DNA of 64,000 nucleotides from Phaseolus vulgaris (taxonomy: Eukaryota > Streptophyta > Magnoliopsida > Fabales > Fabaceae): positions 36,095,843-36,159,842 of the forward strand of contig NC_023749.2 in the NCBI RefSeq assembly GCF_000499845.2. Reading direction: 5' to 3'. Under the pieces are notes generated by a model that saw only the letters and a list, made by a program, of their open reading frames with translations, was not told the origin of the DNA and did not search any database. Made by a program: the position numbers and the translations under genes. Position 1 is the stretch's first letter, and each line of letters starts with the position of its first letter. Shown here one piece after another: positions 34,184-45,620 of the stretch.

Positions 34184-35924
34184 TTGCATTGCTTGAATCC
34201 AGTACGTATCTTCATTTCTGAATGTGACTTACTTGCTTTTCCTGGTCTGAATTTGTTTTGTATTCTGCTTGTGTTTGCATTTTTAGATGGACTACAAAAC
34301 CCTATACCCTTGGGGACCTCAAACCTCTTACATGAAACCTCAGGTTATACCTCCCATGAACTTATCATAATCCTTAGGAAAAGCAAATGTCACTTTGGTA
34401 AAGAGGACGATAGACTGAGAATAGTTCCTTGTAGGGTGGATGAGCTGGTTTGTTGCGATGAATCCTCGAACCCAGAGGGTCCTTTTTGTTTCTTTTATGC
34501 CACAGTTTTCAAAAAAGTTCTTTTGCGCCTTCCCCTTTCCATTTTCCAGAAAGAACTATTGACCGAGCTGAATGTGGCTCCTGCCCAGCTACACCCAAAT
34601 AGTTGGGCATTCATACGTGGCTTTTCAATTCTTTGCTCCCAGTTTGACATTTCGCCAACGGTGGAGGTCTTCCTTTACTTCTCTGAGGCCAAACGCCTAG
34701 GCCGCCAACTTTGGATCTTTTTCAATGGCATATCCGGAAGAGCCTTGCTAACACTCTTCCAATCTTCTTACAAAAACTTCAAGGGAAAATTTCTTAAATT
34801 TCGTTGTAACAAGAGGTATCTAACCTTTATGAACAGGTTCCCCTTGTATTGGACCGAAAAACCACGTTTCCAAGGTGCTCGACGCTTGGAAGATCTGTCG
34901 CCTCTAGATTAAAAAGTCTGCAAGTTTCTCATTAGCCTTAAAGTTATCTTTGATACTACCTTCCTTCTAGTCAAAGAGTTCTCCCCCAAAGTCTTAAAGA
35001 CTTACATTGGTACTTCCCATTCCCTGCTCCTTATAAGACAAACCTCTATATTTGTGCTAACCATTTGCTTGCTTTTCTTTGCAAGGAGAATGATGTCCAA
35101 ATTCACTAGGAAAGATCTGGAAGAGATGGCCAAGAGGATGAAGGCAGCTGCCAACGTGCCCAAGGAATCCTTAAAACTGAAAGCCCCCGCCCAATCTCCA
35201 TTCGACGATAAAGAAACCACCTCAGGGATGGTCTTCACCAGGAAAAGGAAAACACTGGCTGCCCCTACCGAGCACTCTTACTCGATTGGGTGAGCTCCCT
35301 CAATTCATGTTGTTCCTTTTGGAGGCCAAATCCCACCTCGGGACACGGTGGTCATCCAAGAAGGCGAGGCGGAAAGCTCAAAGAAGTCGTACTTATGGGA
35401 CCCCAACTTGGATGCTTCTTTCTACCTTGAGGAGGCCCTGCTGCCCAACGAGAAGAAAAAGCAGCTTATGGCCCATGATGAAGGTTACCTGATTCGTGAA
35501 GCCATAAGGCAGTTTGGAAGCCCTTACCAGCAGATACCTGGCCGCTTCGGAGATAGCATAGAGGGTAGCAACATAAAACTTAAGAGCTCAAGAGACTGCC
35601 AATTTACACAAAGAGGTGGAAGAGCTGTGACAGGAACTCCAACGCTCCAAGTCTTCTGAGTGACTCTTGGTTGAAACGATCAAAACTGCTGCCAACCAAG
35701 CTCAAGAGGCAACAGTAGAAAAAAGGAGGTTCTTCGTCGAGATTGCCAACCTTAAGGAAGAATTCGCCAAGGAGACTGAAGGGTGCAAACAAGACGCCGC
35801 CCAAGCCTTCCTTAGGGTATTCGAGGCGGCCATAGAACAAGCTTCAACATTTCACCCCAACATTGATTTCTCCCAACTTAGCCTGGTTAAAACCATGGTC
35901 AATGGGCAACTTGTGGAGAAGTAG
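34184..35924 (+). pseudogene. PF04195-like ORF, antisense ORF of a Tat-type element
   Basis: Reading frames on the plus strand give a protein with LNVAPAQLHPNSWAFIRGF, TVEVFLYFSEAKRLGRQLW and FNGISGRALLTLFQSSYKNF (34,560-34,800), then FPLYW. An intron-like stretch ends TTTGCAAG at about 35,085. Next comes a linker with SKFTRKDLEEMAKRMKAAAN (35,096) and a C-terminal coiled segment ending FHPNIDFSQLSLVKTMVNG (stop at 35,922-35,924). Several stops interrupt it. This family is known from plant Ty3/gypsy elements. Here it lies beyond the end of, and opposite to, the minus-strand gag-pol at 37,074-42,231, which fits an antisense ORF of a Tat-lineage element. Its first exon is not visible. Confidence 0.65.
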
Positions 35925-36489
35925 CCTTACTCTCCACTTTTCATGTGACCCATAACACTTTGAACAATATTGCGCCTTTTATTTTATAAGCACTTTTTAT
36001 TGATGCATGTTAATTGCAACTTTCTTTACTAATATAGCTATTTACTTAGTAAATTTGGACTAGCATAGCCAATGTATACTTCGTTATTTAACTTAGTGAA
36101 ATGTGATTAACATAAGTTTAACATCTATTGATAACATACCAATCTAAAACTTATGCTAACCCTTTAAGCTAAAATGACAATAGACTCGATGCATAAATCA
36201 AGCATAAAAAATCACCGTGTTCTCAAGGAACTAACCTTTTGGTGAACCATATCGTCTGGCCGCAAAGAGGCTTTTGACACACATGGCTGCTGTTCATATA
36301 CTTGGGTAGGGGTCATATACCTTGACCTTGCTAGGCATGGTTTCACCTACTCGGAGAACTGCACCTTTCTACGTTTGGGCTTCTCTTCCTGCACTAAGAA
36401 TGATTCATCTATCTTCTTGGAGCATCTAACCCGGGTGCTCATATACACACCAAGTCAACCCCATTTTAGCACAAACGACCACCTTCAGC

Positions 36490-36955
36490 ACTCATTACTT
36501 AATCATTCCACAGAGCGCTCGAACACGGGTGATCGTCCTCTCGATGTACTAACCCGACCTCTTAAACAATCTTAGTCTCAATATTCATCTAAAGAGTGCC
36601 CGAGCTCGGGTAGTCATACCGACACTAATCTAGGTTGTATTACCTGCCTATAGATGATCAATCTTTACACAGAGCGCCTGCTCAGATAATCTCACAGAGA
36701 AAGGTCGTCTTACCTGTTTCAAGCCAAATAATCTTATTTATGGCCATTTGAACTTCAGAGCGTCTGAACTTGGAATCTTACCAAGAAAAGGTCGCCTTAT
36801 CTGAATCATGGATAAATAATTCGCACACAAAGCGTCTGCTCGGATAATCCCACCGAAACAAGTTGCCTTACTTGGCATTAATCAATCAATTATACACATA
36901 ACGCCTACTCGGATAATCTTATCGAGGTAGGTCGTCTTATCGTGTGCTAACAAAT
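36490..36955. repeat. Degenerate 70-90 bp tandem repeats in the 3' untranslated part of the Tat element
   Basis: A motif of the form CAGAGCG-CTGCTCGGATAATC-CACCGA-AGGTCGTCTTACC recurs about six times, near 36,512, 36,592, 36,668, 36,757, 36,832 and 36,898, with irregular spacing of about 65-90 bp. It lies between the integrase end and the antisense ORF. Tandem repeats at this place are a known trait of Tat-lineage elements. Confidence 0.6.
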
Positions 36956-37073
36956 AAATAGATCTAATGCACCATTTTTCAAGAAATTTTTTTCATTGGG
37001 TGGCCTAGTTAAAAAACCCTCGTAAGGGAAAAAGGGTGTGGCCTTAAACATTACATCGTTACGAAAGAAAGCG

Positions 37074-38381
37074 TTAACAAAATATCTTAATTGAAATAAA
37101 ATTTGAGATTCCCCCCATTCCATGGTCGAGGTGTAGCTCCCCCTCGAGGGTTTCAAGCCTATAAGCTCCGTTTCCAAGCACCTCAATTACGCGAAATGGT
37201 TCAGTCCACTTTGGAGACAACTTATTCTGTAGCTGATATGGGTGAGCCTTCTGCATCACCAAGTCGGCAACCCTGAACTGACGAGGTTTCAACTTGGTCT
37301 TTTGCCTCAGCTCAACCCTTCTATTCAAAGCCCCATAATTAAGGCGAGCTTTTTCACACACTTCGTCTAGCAAATCCAGGTTCACCTTCCTCCCTTCGTT
37401 AGACTCTTCAATAACGAAGTTCTGGAACCAAGGAGAGCTCTCTTGGATCTCAACTGGTATCATGGCGTCTGACCCATGTACCAAACTGAAGGGCGTCTCC
37501 TTAGTTGTTAACCGAGGAGTAGTGTGATAGGCCCATAAAGTTCGAGGAACTTCTTCCGACCAAGTTCCCTTGGTCTTCTCCAATCTCCTCTTCAACCCAC
37601 TGAGTAAGACACTGTTGGCAGACTCAACCTGGCCATTCGTCTGAGGGTGTTCCACCCAGACAAATATCTGTTTGATGCCGAGCTTTGTGCATAGCTTGCG
37701 TAACTTTTGACTTGCGAACTAGGTTCTGTTGTCATACACCAAGTGTCTAAGGATCCCAAAATGGCATATAATGTTCTTCCACACAAAATGCTGCACCTTG
37801 TGAGCAGTTATTTGCGCGATTGGCTCGGCTTCAATCCACTTCGTGAAGTATTCAATGGCTACTACGAGATACTTCATTTGATGAATTGCCAAAGGGAAAG
37901 GACCCAAGATGTCTATCCCCCAAGTATGGAAATACCATGGGCTATAGGTTGAACGCAACTGCTCAGCTGGTGCGTGATGCCAATCAACATGCTTCTGACA
38001 CTGCTCGCATCATTGCACATGCCTCACACAATCCTCCTTCATAGTCAACCAATAATACCCAGCTCGGATGACCTTCAATGAGAGAGCTCTTCTTCCGACA
38101 TGACGCCCACAAATGCCTTCATGGAGCTCCCCCATGATGCTGGTACACTGATCTACATAAGTGAGGATGGGGTGGGTATAACCATGACAGAATAACTTGC
38201 CATCTACAAGGGTGTACTTTCTCGCATTCCTCTTAATCGTCTTTGCCTCTATAGGTTTTGTAGGGAGAACACCATCATCTAGGTAGCATTTGTATGGAGT
38301 TATCCAAGTCTCCACCGTGTCGACCTGTAGGACCTCTAGAGACTTATCTTCCAACAAGTCATAGGTGGTTATCCTTGGCAC
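37074..38381 (-). pseudogene. Tat-type Ty3/gypsy integrase
   Basis: Minus-strand frames give, in order: a zinc-binding region ending LHEGICGRHVGRRAL...GYYWLTMKEDC (38,130-38,010); a catalytic core with GIDILGPFPLA and YFTKWIEAEPIA (37,930-37,820) and KNIICHFGIL; HPQTNGQVESANSVLL with the Glu of the DDE triad (37,650-37,600); TLWAYHTTPR; and a C-terminal LSPKWTEPFRVIEVLGNGAY (about 37,215-37,155). Stops and a frame change near 37,600-37,720 break it. It is downstream of RNase H in the usual Ty3 order. Confidence 0.85.
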
Positions 38382-38697
38382 TTTTAAGGTCTCTTATGTC
38401 AACAACCGGTGCCTCCTCCCTTGTTATGAGCTCACCCCCAAGATCTCCACGCGACTGACCTTGGCTAGCCCCTTGTAGTGGTCCTAGGTGACTTCAAGGT
38501 GTCATGAATGAGTGACCTTTGCCGAACTCCCTTCCCCGAATTTCCTAGTTTGGACAGCAAGTCTGCTCGGGAGTTCTGTTATGCACTAGCTCAAACGTGG
38601 AGAAAGCTACTTTCAGAAAAATAACATACTTGAGGTACAAGGCTATCTGCAAATCCTTAGCTTGGTACTCACCCGTGACCTGCCCTGTAACCAACAA

Positions 38698-39359
38698 CTA
38701 GTCACTCTTCACTAACAAACTTCGAGCACTCAAATCCTTTGGTAACAACATTCCTGCTATCAAGGCTTTGTACTCAGCTTGGTTGTTGCTGGCTTTGAAG
38801 GCGAACCTCAGGGCTTGCTCGATTAACAACCCACTCGGCCCTTCTGGAATGATCCCAACTCCATTCCCTTGTTGGTTAGAGGATTCGTCCACTGAAAGAA
38901 CCCACTAGAAGTCATTAGGATTAGGATGTGGAACCTTAAATGACAGCTCTACCATAAAATCAGCATACACTTGGCTTTGATAGGTCCTCGAGGTTCATAA
39001 TGCACATCAAACTCGAACAACTCAACTGCCTAACGGACCATCCATCCTGCTATGTCGGGCTTCTGAAGGACCTTGCGGATGGGCAGATCAGTCATCACTA
39101 TCACAGTAAAACTATGGAAGTAGTGGTAGAGTCCCCAAGCTGTGAATACCACCACCAAAGTGGCCTTCTCAATGGCTTGGTACTGCGTTTCTGGCCCTTG
39201 CAACACCTTGCTCACAAAGTAGACTGGCTTCTGGACCCTATCTCGCTCTTGCATAATGACCGAGCTGATTGCTCGATCTGTGACCACAAAATAAAGATGA
39301 ATGGGAGTACCTGACAACGACTTACAAAGAACAAGTGGGTTGGCCAAGTACTCCTTCAA
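38698..39359 (-). pseudogene. Tat-type Ty3/gypsy RNase H regions
   Basis: The first part (39,359-39,030) has LVLCKSLSGTPIHLYFVVTD, ISSVIMQERDRVQKPVYFVS and ETQYQAIEKATLVVVFTAW, the RNase H of reverse transcriptase. The second part (38,892-38,698) has DESSNQQGNGVGII and FKASNNQAEYKALIAG, a second, archaeal-type RNase H as carried by Tat-lineage elements. The two parts are in separate frames. The dual RNase H supports placing the element in the Tat branch. Confidence 0.75.
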
Positions 39360-39378
39360 CCTGCTTATTTTTCTTCAA

Positions 39379-40351
39379 TCATTGAAAATATGGATACCCC
39401 TTATCTCCACTAGCTGACATAAATAGAGACAGGGAAGTCATACGTCCAATCAACTGTTGGACTTCTTTCACACTAACAGGACTCCTCATTCCTATGATTG
39501 TCGCCCACTTGTCAGGGTTCGCTTCTATACCCCTTTCAGTGAGCAAAAACCCAAGGAACTTCCCTGCTCCCACTCGAAACACACACTTTTATGGGTTCAA
39601 CTTCTTGTTGTACTTCACTATCCTTTTCTTCTGATGTGACGACCATGTCGTCCACATATGTCTGCACATTTTGCCCAATCATTGGGGCAAGAATTTTGTC
39701 CATCAACCTTTGGTAAGTGGCACCAGGATTCTTAAGGCCAAAGGGCATGACCTTATAACAGTAGCTAGAGAACTTGGCCATGAAGGCAGTCTTGTTCTCA
39801 TCCTTAGGATGCATACGGATCTGGTTGTACCATGAGAATGCATTCAGGAAACTCAACAGTCGACAAACTTAGGCATTGTCCACCAAAGAATCTATACTTG
39901 GAAGTGGATAAGAGTCCTTGGGATAGGCCTTGTTCAGGTCAGTGAAGTCGACGCACATCCTCCACTTCCCATTAGCCTTTTATACCAACACCACTTTTGC
40001 CAACCACTCAGGATATTGGATTTCCCTTATGTATCCAATATTCAAAAGCTTCTACGTCTCTTTTCTAATGATTAGGCTCCTTTCTTTATTGAACTTTATC
40101 CTTCTATGGACTACCGGCCTGACCTTCTCATCCATAGTGAGCCTATGGCATAAAAAATCTGGGTTTATCCCAGGCATGTCTACGGATGACCAAGTGAAAG
40201 CATCCATGTGCTTTGATATCACCTTAGCTATCTTGTCCTGCAACTCTAGACATATCGATGTGCCGACCTTGAACTTCTTGCCTCTTATTTGCTTTTCCTG
40301 AACCTCACCAGTAGGTCTAAGTCGCCTCTCACTGATGACGTCAGCTTGCAC
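39379..40351 (-). pseudogene. Tat-type Ty3/gypsy reverse transcriptase
   Basis: Minus-strand frames contain ELQDKIAKVISKHMDAFTWS and MPGINPDFLCHRL (40,240-40,140), then FLNAFSWYNQIRMHPKDENK and TAFMAKFSSYCYKVMPFGLK (39,850-39,740), the catalytic YVDDMVVTS (about 39,660-39,630), and FLGFLLTERGIEANPDKW (39,560-39,500). The catalytic segment is intact at sequence level but a frameshift follows it directly. A further frame break lies between 39,860 and 40,050. Confidence 0.85.
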
Positions 40352-40420
40352 AATCTCCTTTAGCTCTCCCGCCTGAACTGTGATTTAGTATGTTCCGCCT
40401 TTTCTTTTCAAGCTACTCTT

Positions 40421-40996
40421 CTAGCACTTCCTTGTCGTCTTTTGATCAGACTTGATGGTGATCACTTCTCCATCAAGAGATGACACCGCACCTAGCCTGT
40501 TCAAATAAAGTCTCCCCAAAAGCAAATTATAAGTTGAAGAGGCATTAACTACAATGTACTTGACGTTAATCGTCCGAGTTGAGGTGCCATATGGAAAAGT
40601 CATCCTTAACTCGTCGTATCCACGCACTTCCACCTGATCTCTCGCAAAGCCAAACAAGCAACCATCATACGACTTTAACTGGTCGGGAGACAATTGCAAA
40701 TTTATGAATGTTGACCAAAAACTCACATCAGCTGAGCTCCCTTTGTCAATGAGAACTGGGTGTACCTTTCTTCCAATGGTGGCAACAGATATCACCACTA
40801 GATCATCCTCATGAGGGACCACGTCCTCCAAGTCAGGGCTCGTAAAGCAGAGGGCAGGCTTTGGTGGATGGTCAGGTCTCCTCACCTCCACGGTTATCAC
40901 TTCTCTTGTATATCTCTTACGCTTGGAGGCAATGAACCCTCCTTTAGAGAATCTCTCCTGAGATGGTGTTAAGCTCTCCATGGACCGGTGCCTCAT
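40421..40996 (-). pseudogene. Tat-type Ty3/gypsy aspartic protease region
   Basis: The 191-codon frame includes HEDDLVVISVATIGRKVHPV, LIDKGSSADVSFW and YNLLLGRLYLNRLGAVSS. The protease motif usual in this family is D-x-GSSA; here LIDKGSSAD keeps the Asp. It lies between gag and reverse transcriptase as expected. This is one of the longest open frames of the element. Confidence 0.75.
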
Positions 40997-41501
40997 GCTT
41001 GGTCCCTGGGAGCAACCTCTTCCTTCGACCCTTCCTGGTCCTCCTCAAGATATTCCTTCAAGAATCCATCCTTCACCAAACATGCCAATTGGTAACCAAG
41101 AGCTATACAATGCTTAACGTCGTACCCAAATCCCTTGTGGAATTCGCACCAGACCTCCTTTCGTGGCCTCCGATTCCTATCAAACTTTTAGAACTTGGGT
41201 CGAATTGTCAAATCTTCTTGGGCCTTGGCTTCAAGCACGTTCTTCTTGGTTGGGTATGGTGCGTGCTTCGAGTCCGTCCTCTTCTCGATCGAGGTTTCGT
41301 TGACCCTCAGAGTTGATATGGGCGACAACCCGTCATTGTATTTCGGGCAAATGTCTCTACCGAATTCCTGATCAGTGAGTCGCTAAATGGTCCTGCCATG
41401 ACTCCCTGTTCGAAGGCGTTGACCATCACGACCTCGTCATGGGTTTGGAGCTTCACCATAATCGCCCAAAACCTTTTTAAATAGTTTTTTAGAGACTCTC
41501 T

Positions 41502-42231
41502 TTATCTCTGTTTCACACTGAAGAGATCATATAAAATCGATGGTTTGGTCTGGTTGATAGAGAACTGTTCCCTGAACAACTCAGAAAATTGGTCGAAGGA
41601 GGTGATGTGGCCAACAGGAAGCCCACCAAACCACTGCAGGGCAGTAATTGTGAATGTACCCATGAACATCTTGCAATGGATAGCATCTAATCCCCGAGAA
41701 ATAATCATCTGGGCATTGAACGCCATAAGATGGCTTTCATGGTCTTCTACTCCCGTGAAAATGATCTTAGGCATGATGTAATGTGGTGGCATAAGCGCAT
41801 CCATGATCGTCTGCGAGAATGGCTTGGGACGAGCTCTCAAGGGTGCATTCAAACCTCGTTCCCTTTTGGAGGGTTGATCAAGTTGTTGTAGACTCTTGCG
41901 CAACTCCTCGTTGGCCTTGTGCAATTCCCCACTATTTGCTCGCGAAGCATCTATCTCTGCCATAAGTTGATCTTTCCTAAGCACTTGCTCAGCTCGAGCT
42001 TCTGCAATTAGCTTTTCCTGCTTGGCTTTAGCCTTTGCCATTAACCTTTCCTGCTCGACTTTGGCTTCTTGTTGGATCTGCTCCTGCTCTCGCTTGTACT
42101 GCTTGTTGGCTTCTTAGAGAGCTCTCACGGTGTTTATGAGCTGTTCTTGGAGAGCTCTCAGATCCCGCAGGTCCTTGCCTAGTGTTCCTCATACCGCTGG
42201 AAAACTCAAACACAATTGTGGATGAGATCAA
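41502..42231 (-). pseudogene. Tat-type Ty3/gypsy gag
   Basis: A Lys/Glu-rich coiled stretch (AKAKAKQEKLIAEARAEQVL, LHKANEELRKSLQQLDQP) precedes the gag core PFSQTIMDALMPPHYIMPKI, DHESHLMAFNAQMIISRG, CKMFMGTFTITALQWFGGLP and FDQFSELFREQFSINQ, ending DLFSVKQR and a stop at 41,502. This core is typical of plant Tat-like elements. The part between the stop and the protease (41,500-41,000) is in broken frames. Upstream, at about 42,243-42,262, lies a degenerate primer-binding site. Confidence 0.85.
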
Positions 42232-42242
42232 GTTTTATCGGG

Positions 42243-42990
42243 CCCCACGGTGAGCAACAAATGTTCTCGCCGGTTGACTCTGCTGACAAGCTCTAGCTCC
42301 GGTTTGTCTCATCTGAAATCTGTTTTACATCTTGTTGCACTAGAACGTGGCTCCGTTGAAACAAAGGGGGCCCTACCTGTTGATCACACTCCGACAATCA
42401 ACTCAGTATGAGCTTACTAAAATTGAAGAGTGTATTCAGTTTCAGTCTCATAAACAACGTACCTTTACATAGGGTATCAAGCCCCTTTTATAGCTTATCT
42501 CTTCTAACAAATTTCTCTCATGAGAATCTAATCTCAACCGAAAGCATACGTAGTAGAAAAACACTCTGTTTATGGGCACCTTCTCTCAAGGTGCTACAAT
42601 AGAAAAAATCTTATCTCTAATGAGAGTATAAAATAACAAAAAAAAAACCACTTGCCAACAGGGCATCATTGTAGGTGTTAACAACAGGGAAACACTCTAT
42701 TTATGTGGGCACCCTTACTTATGGTGCAATGTTATCTTTCACTATGCATGCAACTTAAGCACTGCGTGCCTTAAAACACACCCACTTAGATTAAAAGATA
42801 TTTACGTGACTTAACCCCTACGTATACTAACCTTATATTAGCGTATAAAAAATTTATTTTAATTAAACTCCAATGGACTTATTGACATGGTTGGCCAAAC
42901 TCATGACCCACTTTATAGACCCAACAACCTAGCTGACCTACCCATACTCATGCACCGTGCTCCGATCACTAAGCATAGAACATTCTGTCT
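42243..42990 (-). repeat. 5' LTR and primer-binding region of the Tat-type element (right limit uncertain)
   Basis: On the minus strand, ACATTTGTTGCTCACCGTGG near 42,262-42,243 resembles the TTGGCGCCCACCGTGGGG primer-binding site of related elements with a few changes. Beyond it a TATA box, GCTATAAAAGGGG, lies at about 42,482-42,494 (minus strand), suitably placed to drive the gag-pol. Two similar phrases, AAACACTCTGTTTATGGGCA (42,559) and AAACACTCTATTTATGTGGG (42,690), mark an internal duplication. The outer LTR end was not determined. Confidence 0.55.
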
Positions 42991-42999
42991 AGTACAATC

Positions 43000-43640
43000 A
43001 TGATATTATTAATAATAACACTAATGTTAATACTAATATAACAATAATAAAATTAATAATATTTTTTATAATATTAATAGTATTACTAAAAATAATAATA
43101 TTAATATTATTAATAGTAATATTAATAAAATTTAATAATATTAGTAATACTATTAATAATCATACGAATACGAATATTAATAATAATAATAATAATAATA
43201 ATTTATAATATTTATAATATTTAACAATATGAATAACATTAGTATGATTAACAACAATATTAATAATAACGTTATTGTTATCATTATTATTAATAATATC
43301 ATGACAATTTTATTATTATAAATATTACTTATATTATTATTAATAATATTACAATTATTTTATTATTCTTAACATTATTTGTATTATAATTGATATTATT
43401 ATTAATATTATTATTATTATTAATAATGTTATTATTAATATTATTATTATTATTAATGTTATTATTAATATTTTTAATCCTATTAATTATGTTATTAATA
43501 TTGTTTAATATTATAAATATTATTATTAATTTTTATTACTGTTATTAATATCTGTATTCATATGATTAATAATAAGATTATTAATATTATTAATTGTTTT
43601 TTATATTACTGTTAATAATATTAATATTCTTATTTTTAGT
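43000..43640. repeat. AT-only trinucleotide (TAA/ATT) compound microsatellite
   Basis: For about 640 bp almost every base belongs to interrupted TAA, ATT, AAT or TTA runs, with G and C nearly absent. Short perfect stretches such as AATAATAATAATAATAATAA occur near 43,182. No gene or transposon end is visible. It separates the Tat LTR from the cysteine-rich peptide gene. Confidence 0.85.
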
Positions 43641-43850
43641 AATATCATTAATAATATAAACCACATTATATTTATTAAATGAATATTTAAAAATTAATTA
43701 ATATATTTTAAATGATCAAATACTTGAATGGAAGACAAGAGTGTTATATAAAAAGAAAAATTGTACGGACTAATAATCTAATTAAGTAACACATTTAATT
43801 CATTTTATTACTATTTTATATTTCTCATTCTCTATTTTAACACTAATATA

Positions 43851-43865
43851 GTACTATAAATATGT
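43851..43865 (+). promoter_or_regulatory. TATA box of the cysteine-rich peptide gene
   Basis: CTATAAATATG at about 43,855, some 80 nt before the ATG at 43,935, with a purine-rich leader between. The distance suits a plant core promoter. Confidence 0.6.
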
Positions 43866-43934
43866 GTATGACTTAAATCTTGAAGGAGAAGAAAGAAATA
43901 CTGAAAAGTGAGTAAAAGTAAAAGAAGGCAAAAG

Positions 43935-44369
43935 ATGGCTCTAGTGAAGGTTGCTTTGGTAGCACTTGTTTTTACTTTTATAGCTTGCAATGGTAAGTTG
44001 CTTTTTTTCTTTCCATTTGATAAATCATATCTTTGAATTTAGGTTTTGTTAGTGATTTAAATTTTTTATAGCTAACATAAATATATACGGTAATATTGGG
44101 ATGTGTGTTTTGTAGGGTTTGTATTAAATGAGGATAAATGTCAGGAGAATGATGATTGCAAGGGAAAGTTAAGTTTATGTAAAGATTCAGCTATTTGTGT
44201 TGATGAAGTTTGTAAGTGCAGGACGACCATATTAGGAAAGCCAACAAAAGCTATAAGTACGTATGATTGTCGATTTGTTTGTGCTCCACCATGTGATAAA
44301 CAATATTATGATCCAACTGATGGTTTATGCAAATGCTTGTATTATTATTTCTCTCAAATTTATCAATAA
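43935..44369 (+). CDS. Small secreted cysteine-rich (defensin/NCR-like) peptide, exon 1 plus exon-2 copy 1
   Basis: Exon 1 (43,935-43,992) encodes a signal peptide, MALVKVALVALVFTFIACNG. A GTAAGT donor and a 123-nt intron ending TTTTGTAG lead to exon 2 (44,116-44,369). The joined frame is 103 residues. The mature part has Cys spacing C-x5-C-x6-C-x5-C-x4-C-x-C, then further Cys pairs. Small secreted Cys-rich peptides of this kind in legumes include defensin-like and nodule-specific families, but I cannot assign one. Copy 1 lost two of the thirteen Cys of copy 4 (DKQYY, and CLYYYF at the end) and reads past the normal stop. AATAAA follows directly at the stop. Copy 4 could instead be the functional exon 2. 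Confidence 0.6.
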
Positions 44370-44490
44370 AAATGCATTTGGATGTTACTTTTTTTTTTAT
44401 TTGATAAATCACCTTTTTGAATTTAGGTATTGTTAATGATTTATAGCTAGCATGAATTTATATTGTAATATTGGGATGAGTGTTTTGTAG

Positions 44491-44745
44491 GGTTTGCATT
44501 AGACGAGGATAAATGTACGGAGAATGATGATTGCAAGGGAAAGTTAAGTTTATGTAAAGATTCAGCCATTTGTGTTGATGAAATTTGTAAGTGCAGGACG
44601 ACCATACAAGGGAAGCTAACAAAAGGTATAAGTACGCAAAATTTTCGATATTTTATGCTCCACCATGTCACAAAAAGTATTGTGATCCAACTGATGGTAT
44701 ACAAAAATGCTTGTGTCATTATCTCTCACCAATATTTCAATAAAA
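44491..44745 (+). pseudogene. Cysteine-rich exon 2, copy 2 (frameshifted)
   Basis: Preceded by the same TTTTGTAG acceptor as copy 1. It is intact through CVDEICKC and then carries a one-base deletion in the CGATTTGTTTGTGC region (here CGATATTTTATGC). It also lost YDC, becoming QNF. The downstream part shifts into another frame. It has no exon 1 of its own. Confidence 0.75.
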
Positions 44746-44868
44746 ATGCATTTGGTAATTATTTTTTCTATTTTTCATGTGCTAAATCACATTTTTTAAT
44801 TTAGGTTTAGTTAGTGATTTATAGCTAATACGAATTTATATTCAAATATTCGGATATGTATTTTGTAG

Positions 44869-45085
44869 GGTTTGTATTAGATGAGGATAAATGTCAGCAG
44901 AATGATGATTGCATGGGAAAGTTAAGTTTATGTAAAGATTCAACAATTTGTGTTGATGAAGTTTGTAAGTGCAGAACAACCATACCAGGGAAGCTAACAA
45001 AAGGTATAAGTGGGTATGATTGTCCTTTGTTTGGGCTCCACCGTGTGATAAAGAGTATTGTGATCCAACTGATGGTCTATAAAAA
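44869..45085 (+). pseudogene. Cysteine-rich exon 2, copy 3 (frameshifted)
   Basis: Same acceptor and same opening (FVLDEDKCQQNDDCMGK). A one-base deletion near 45,027 (GTCCTTTGTTTGGG against GTCCATTTGTTTGTGG in copy 4) shifts the frame after YDC. The AATAAA motif follows. Confidence 0.75.
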
Positions 45086-45243
45086 TTCTTGTGTCATTAA
45101 CTCACTAATTTCTCAATAAAAATGCATTTGGAAATTACTTTTTCCTTTTTCATTTGATAAATCACATATTTTAATTTAGGTTTAGATAGTGATTTATAGG
45201 TAATACAAATTTATATTCTAATACTAGGATATGTGTTTTGTAG

Positions 45244-45476
45244 GGTTTGCATTAGATGAGGATAAATGTCAGGAGAATGATGATTGCAAGGGAAAGTTAA
45301 GTTTATGTAAAGATTCAGTCATTTGTGTTGATGAAGTTTGCAAGTGCAGGACGACCATACTAGGGAAGCCAACAAAAGGTATAAATGTGTATGATTGTCC
45401 ATTTGTTTGTGGTCCACCATGTGATAAACAATATTGTGATCCAACCGATGGTCTATGCAAATGCTTGTGTCTTTAA
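45244..45476 (+). CDS. Cysteine-rich exon 2, copy 4 (open, all Cys kept)
   Basis: It begins after TTTTGTAG in the same phase as copy 1, so exon 1 (43,935-43,992) joined to it would give a 96-residue preproprotein with no stop. Thirteen Cys are present, and the C-terminal half YDCPFVCGPPCDKQYCDPTD then GLCKCLCL is complete. It is the only copy with both an open frame and every Cys, so it is the best candidate for the ancestral mature domain. To be expressed from exon 1 the splicing machinery would have to skip copies 1-3 and their AATAAA signals. It could also depend on a promoter I cannot see. Confidence 0.55.
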
Positions 45477-45620
45477 CTCTCACCAACTTATCAATATAAA
45501 TGCATTTGGAAGTTACTTTTTTTTTTCATTTGATAAATCATATTTTTTAATTTAGGTTTTGTTACTGTTCTATATCTAACACGAATTTATATTGTAATAT
45601 TGGGATGTGTGTTTTGTAGG

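Noticed and set aside
34184..34912. 242-codon open frame as a possible host gene
   Set aside because: Its motifs belong to a retrotransposon-associated family and it sits beside gag-pol of a Tat-type element, with downstream stops.
36490..36955. Regular repeats that could suggest a CRISPR array
   Set aside because: Repeats are degenerate, unit length varies, spacers are not distinct, and the context is a plant retrotransposon.
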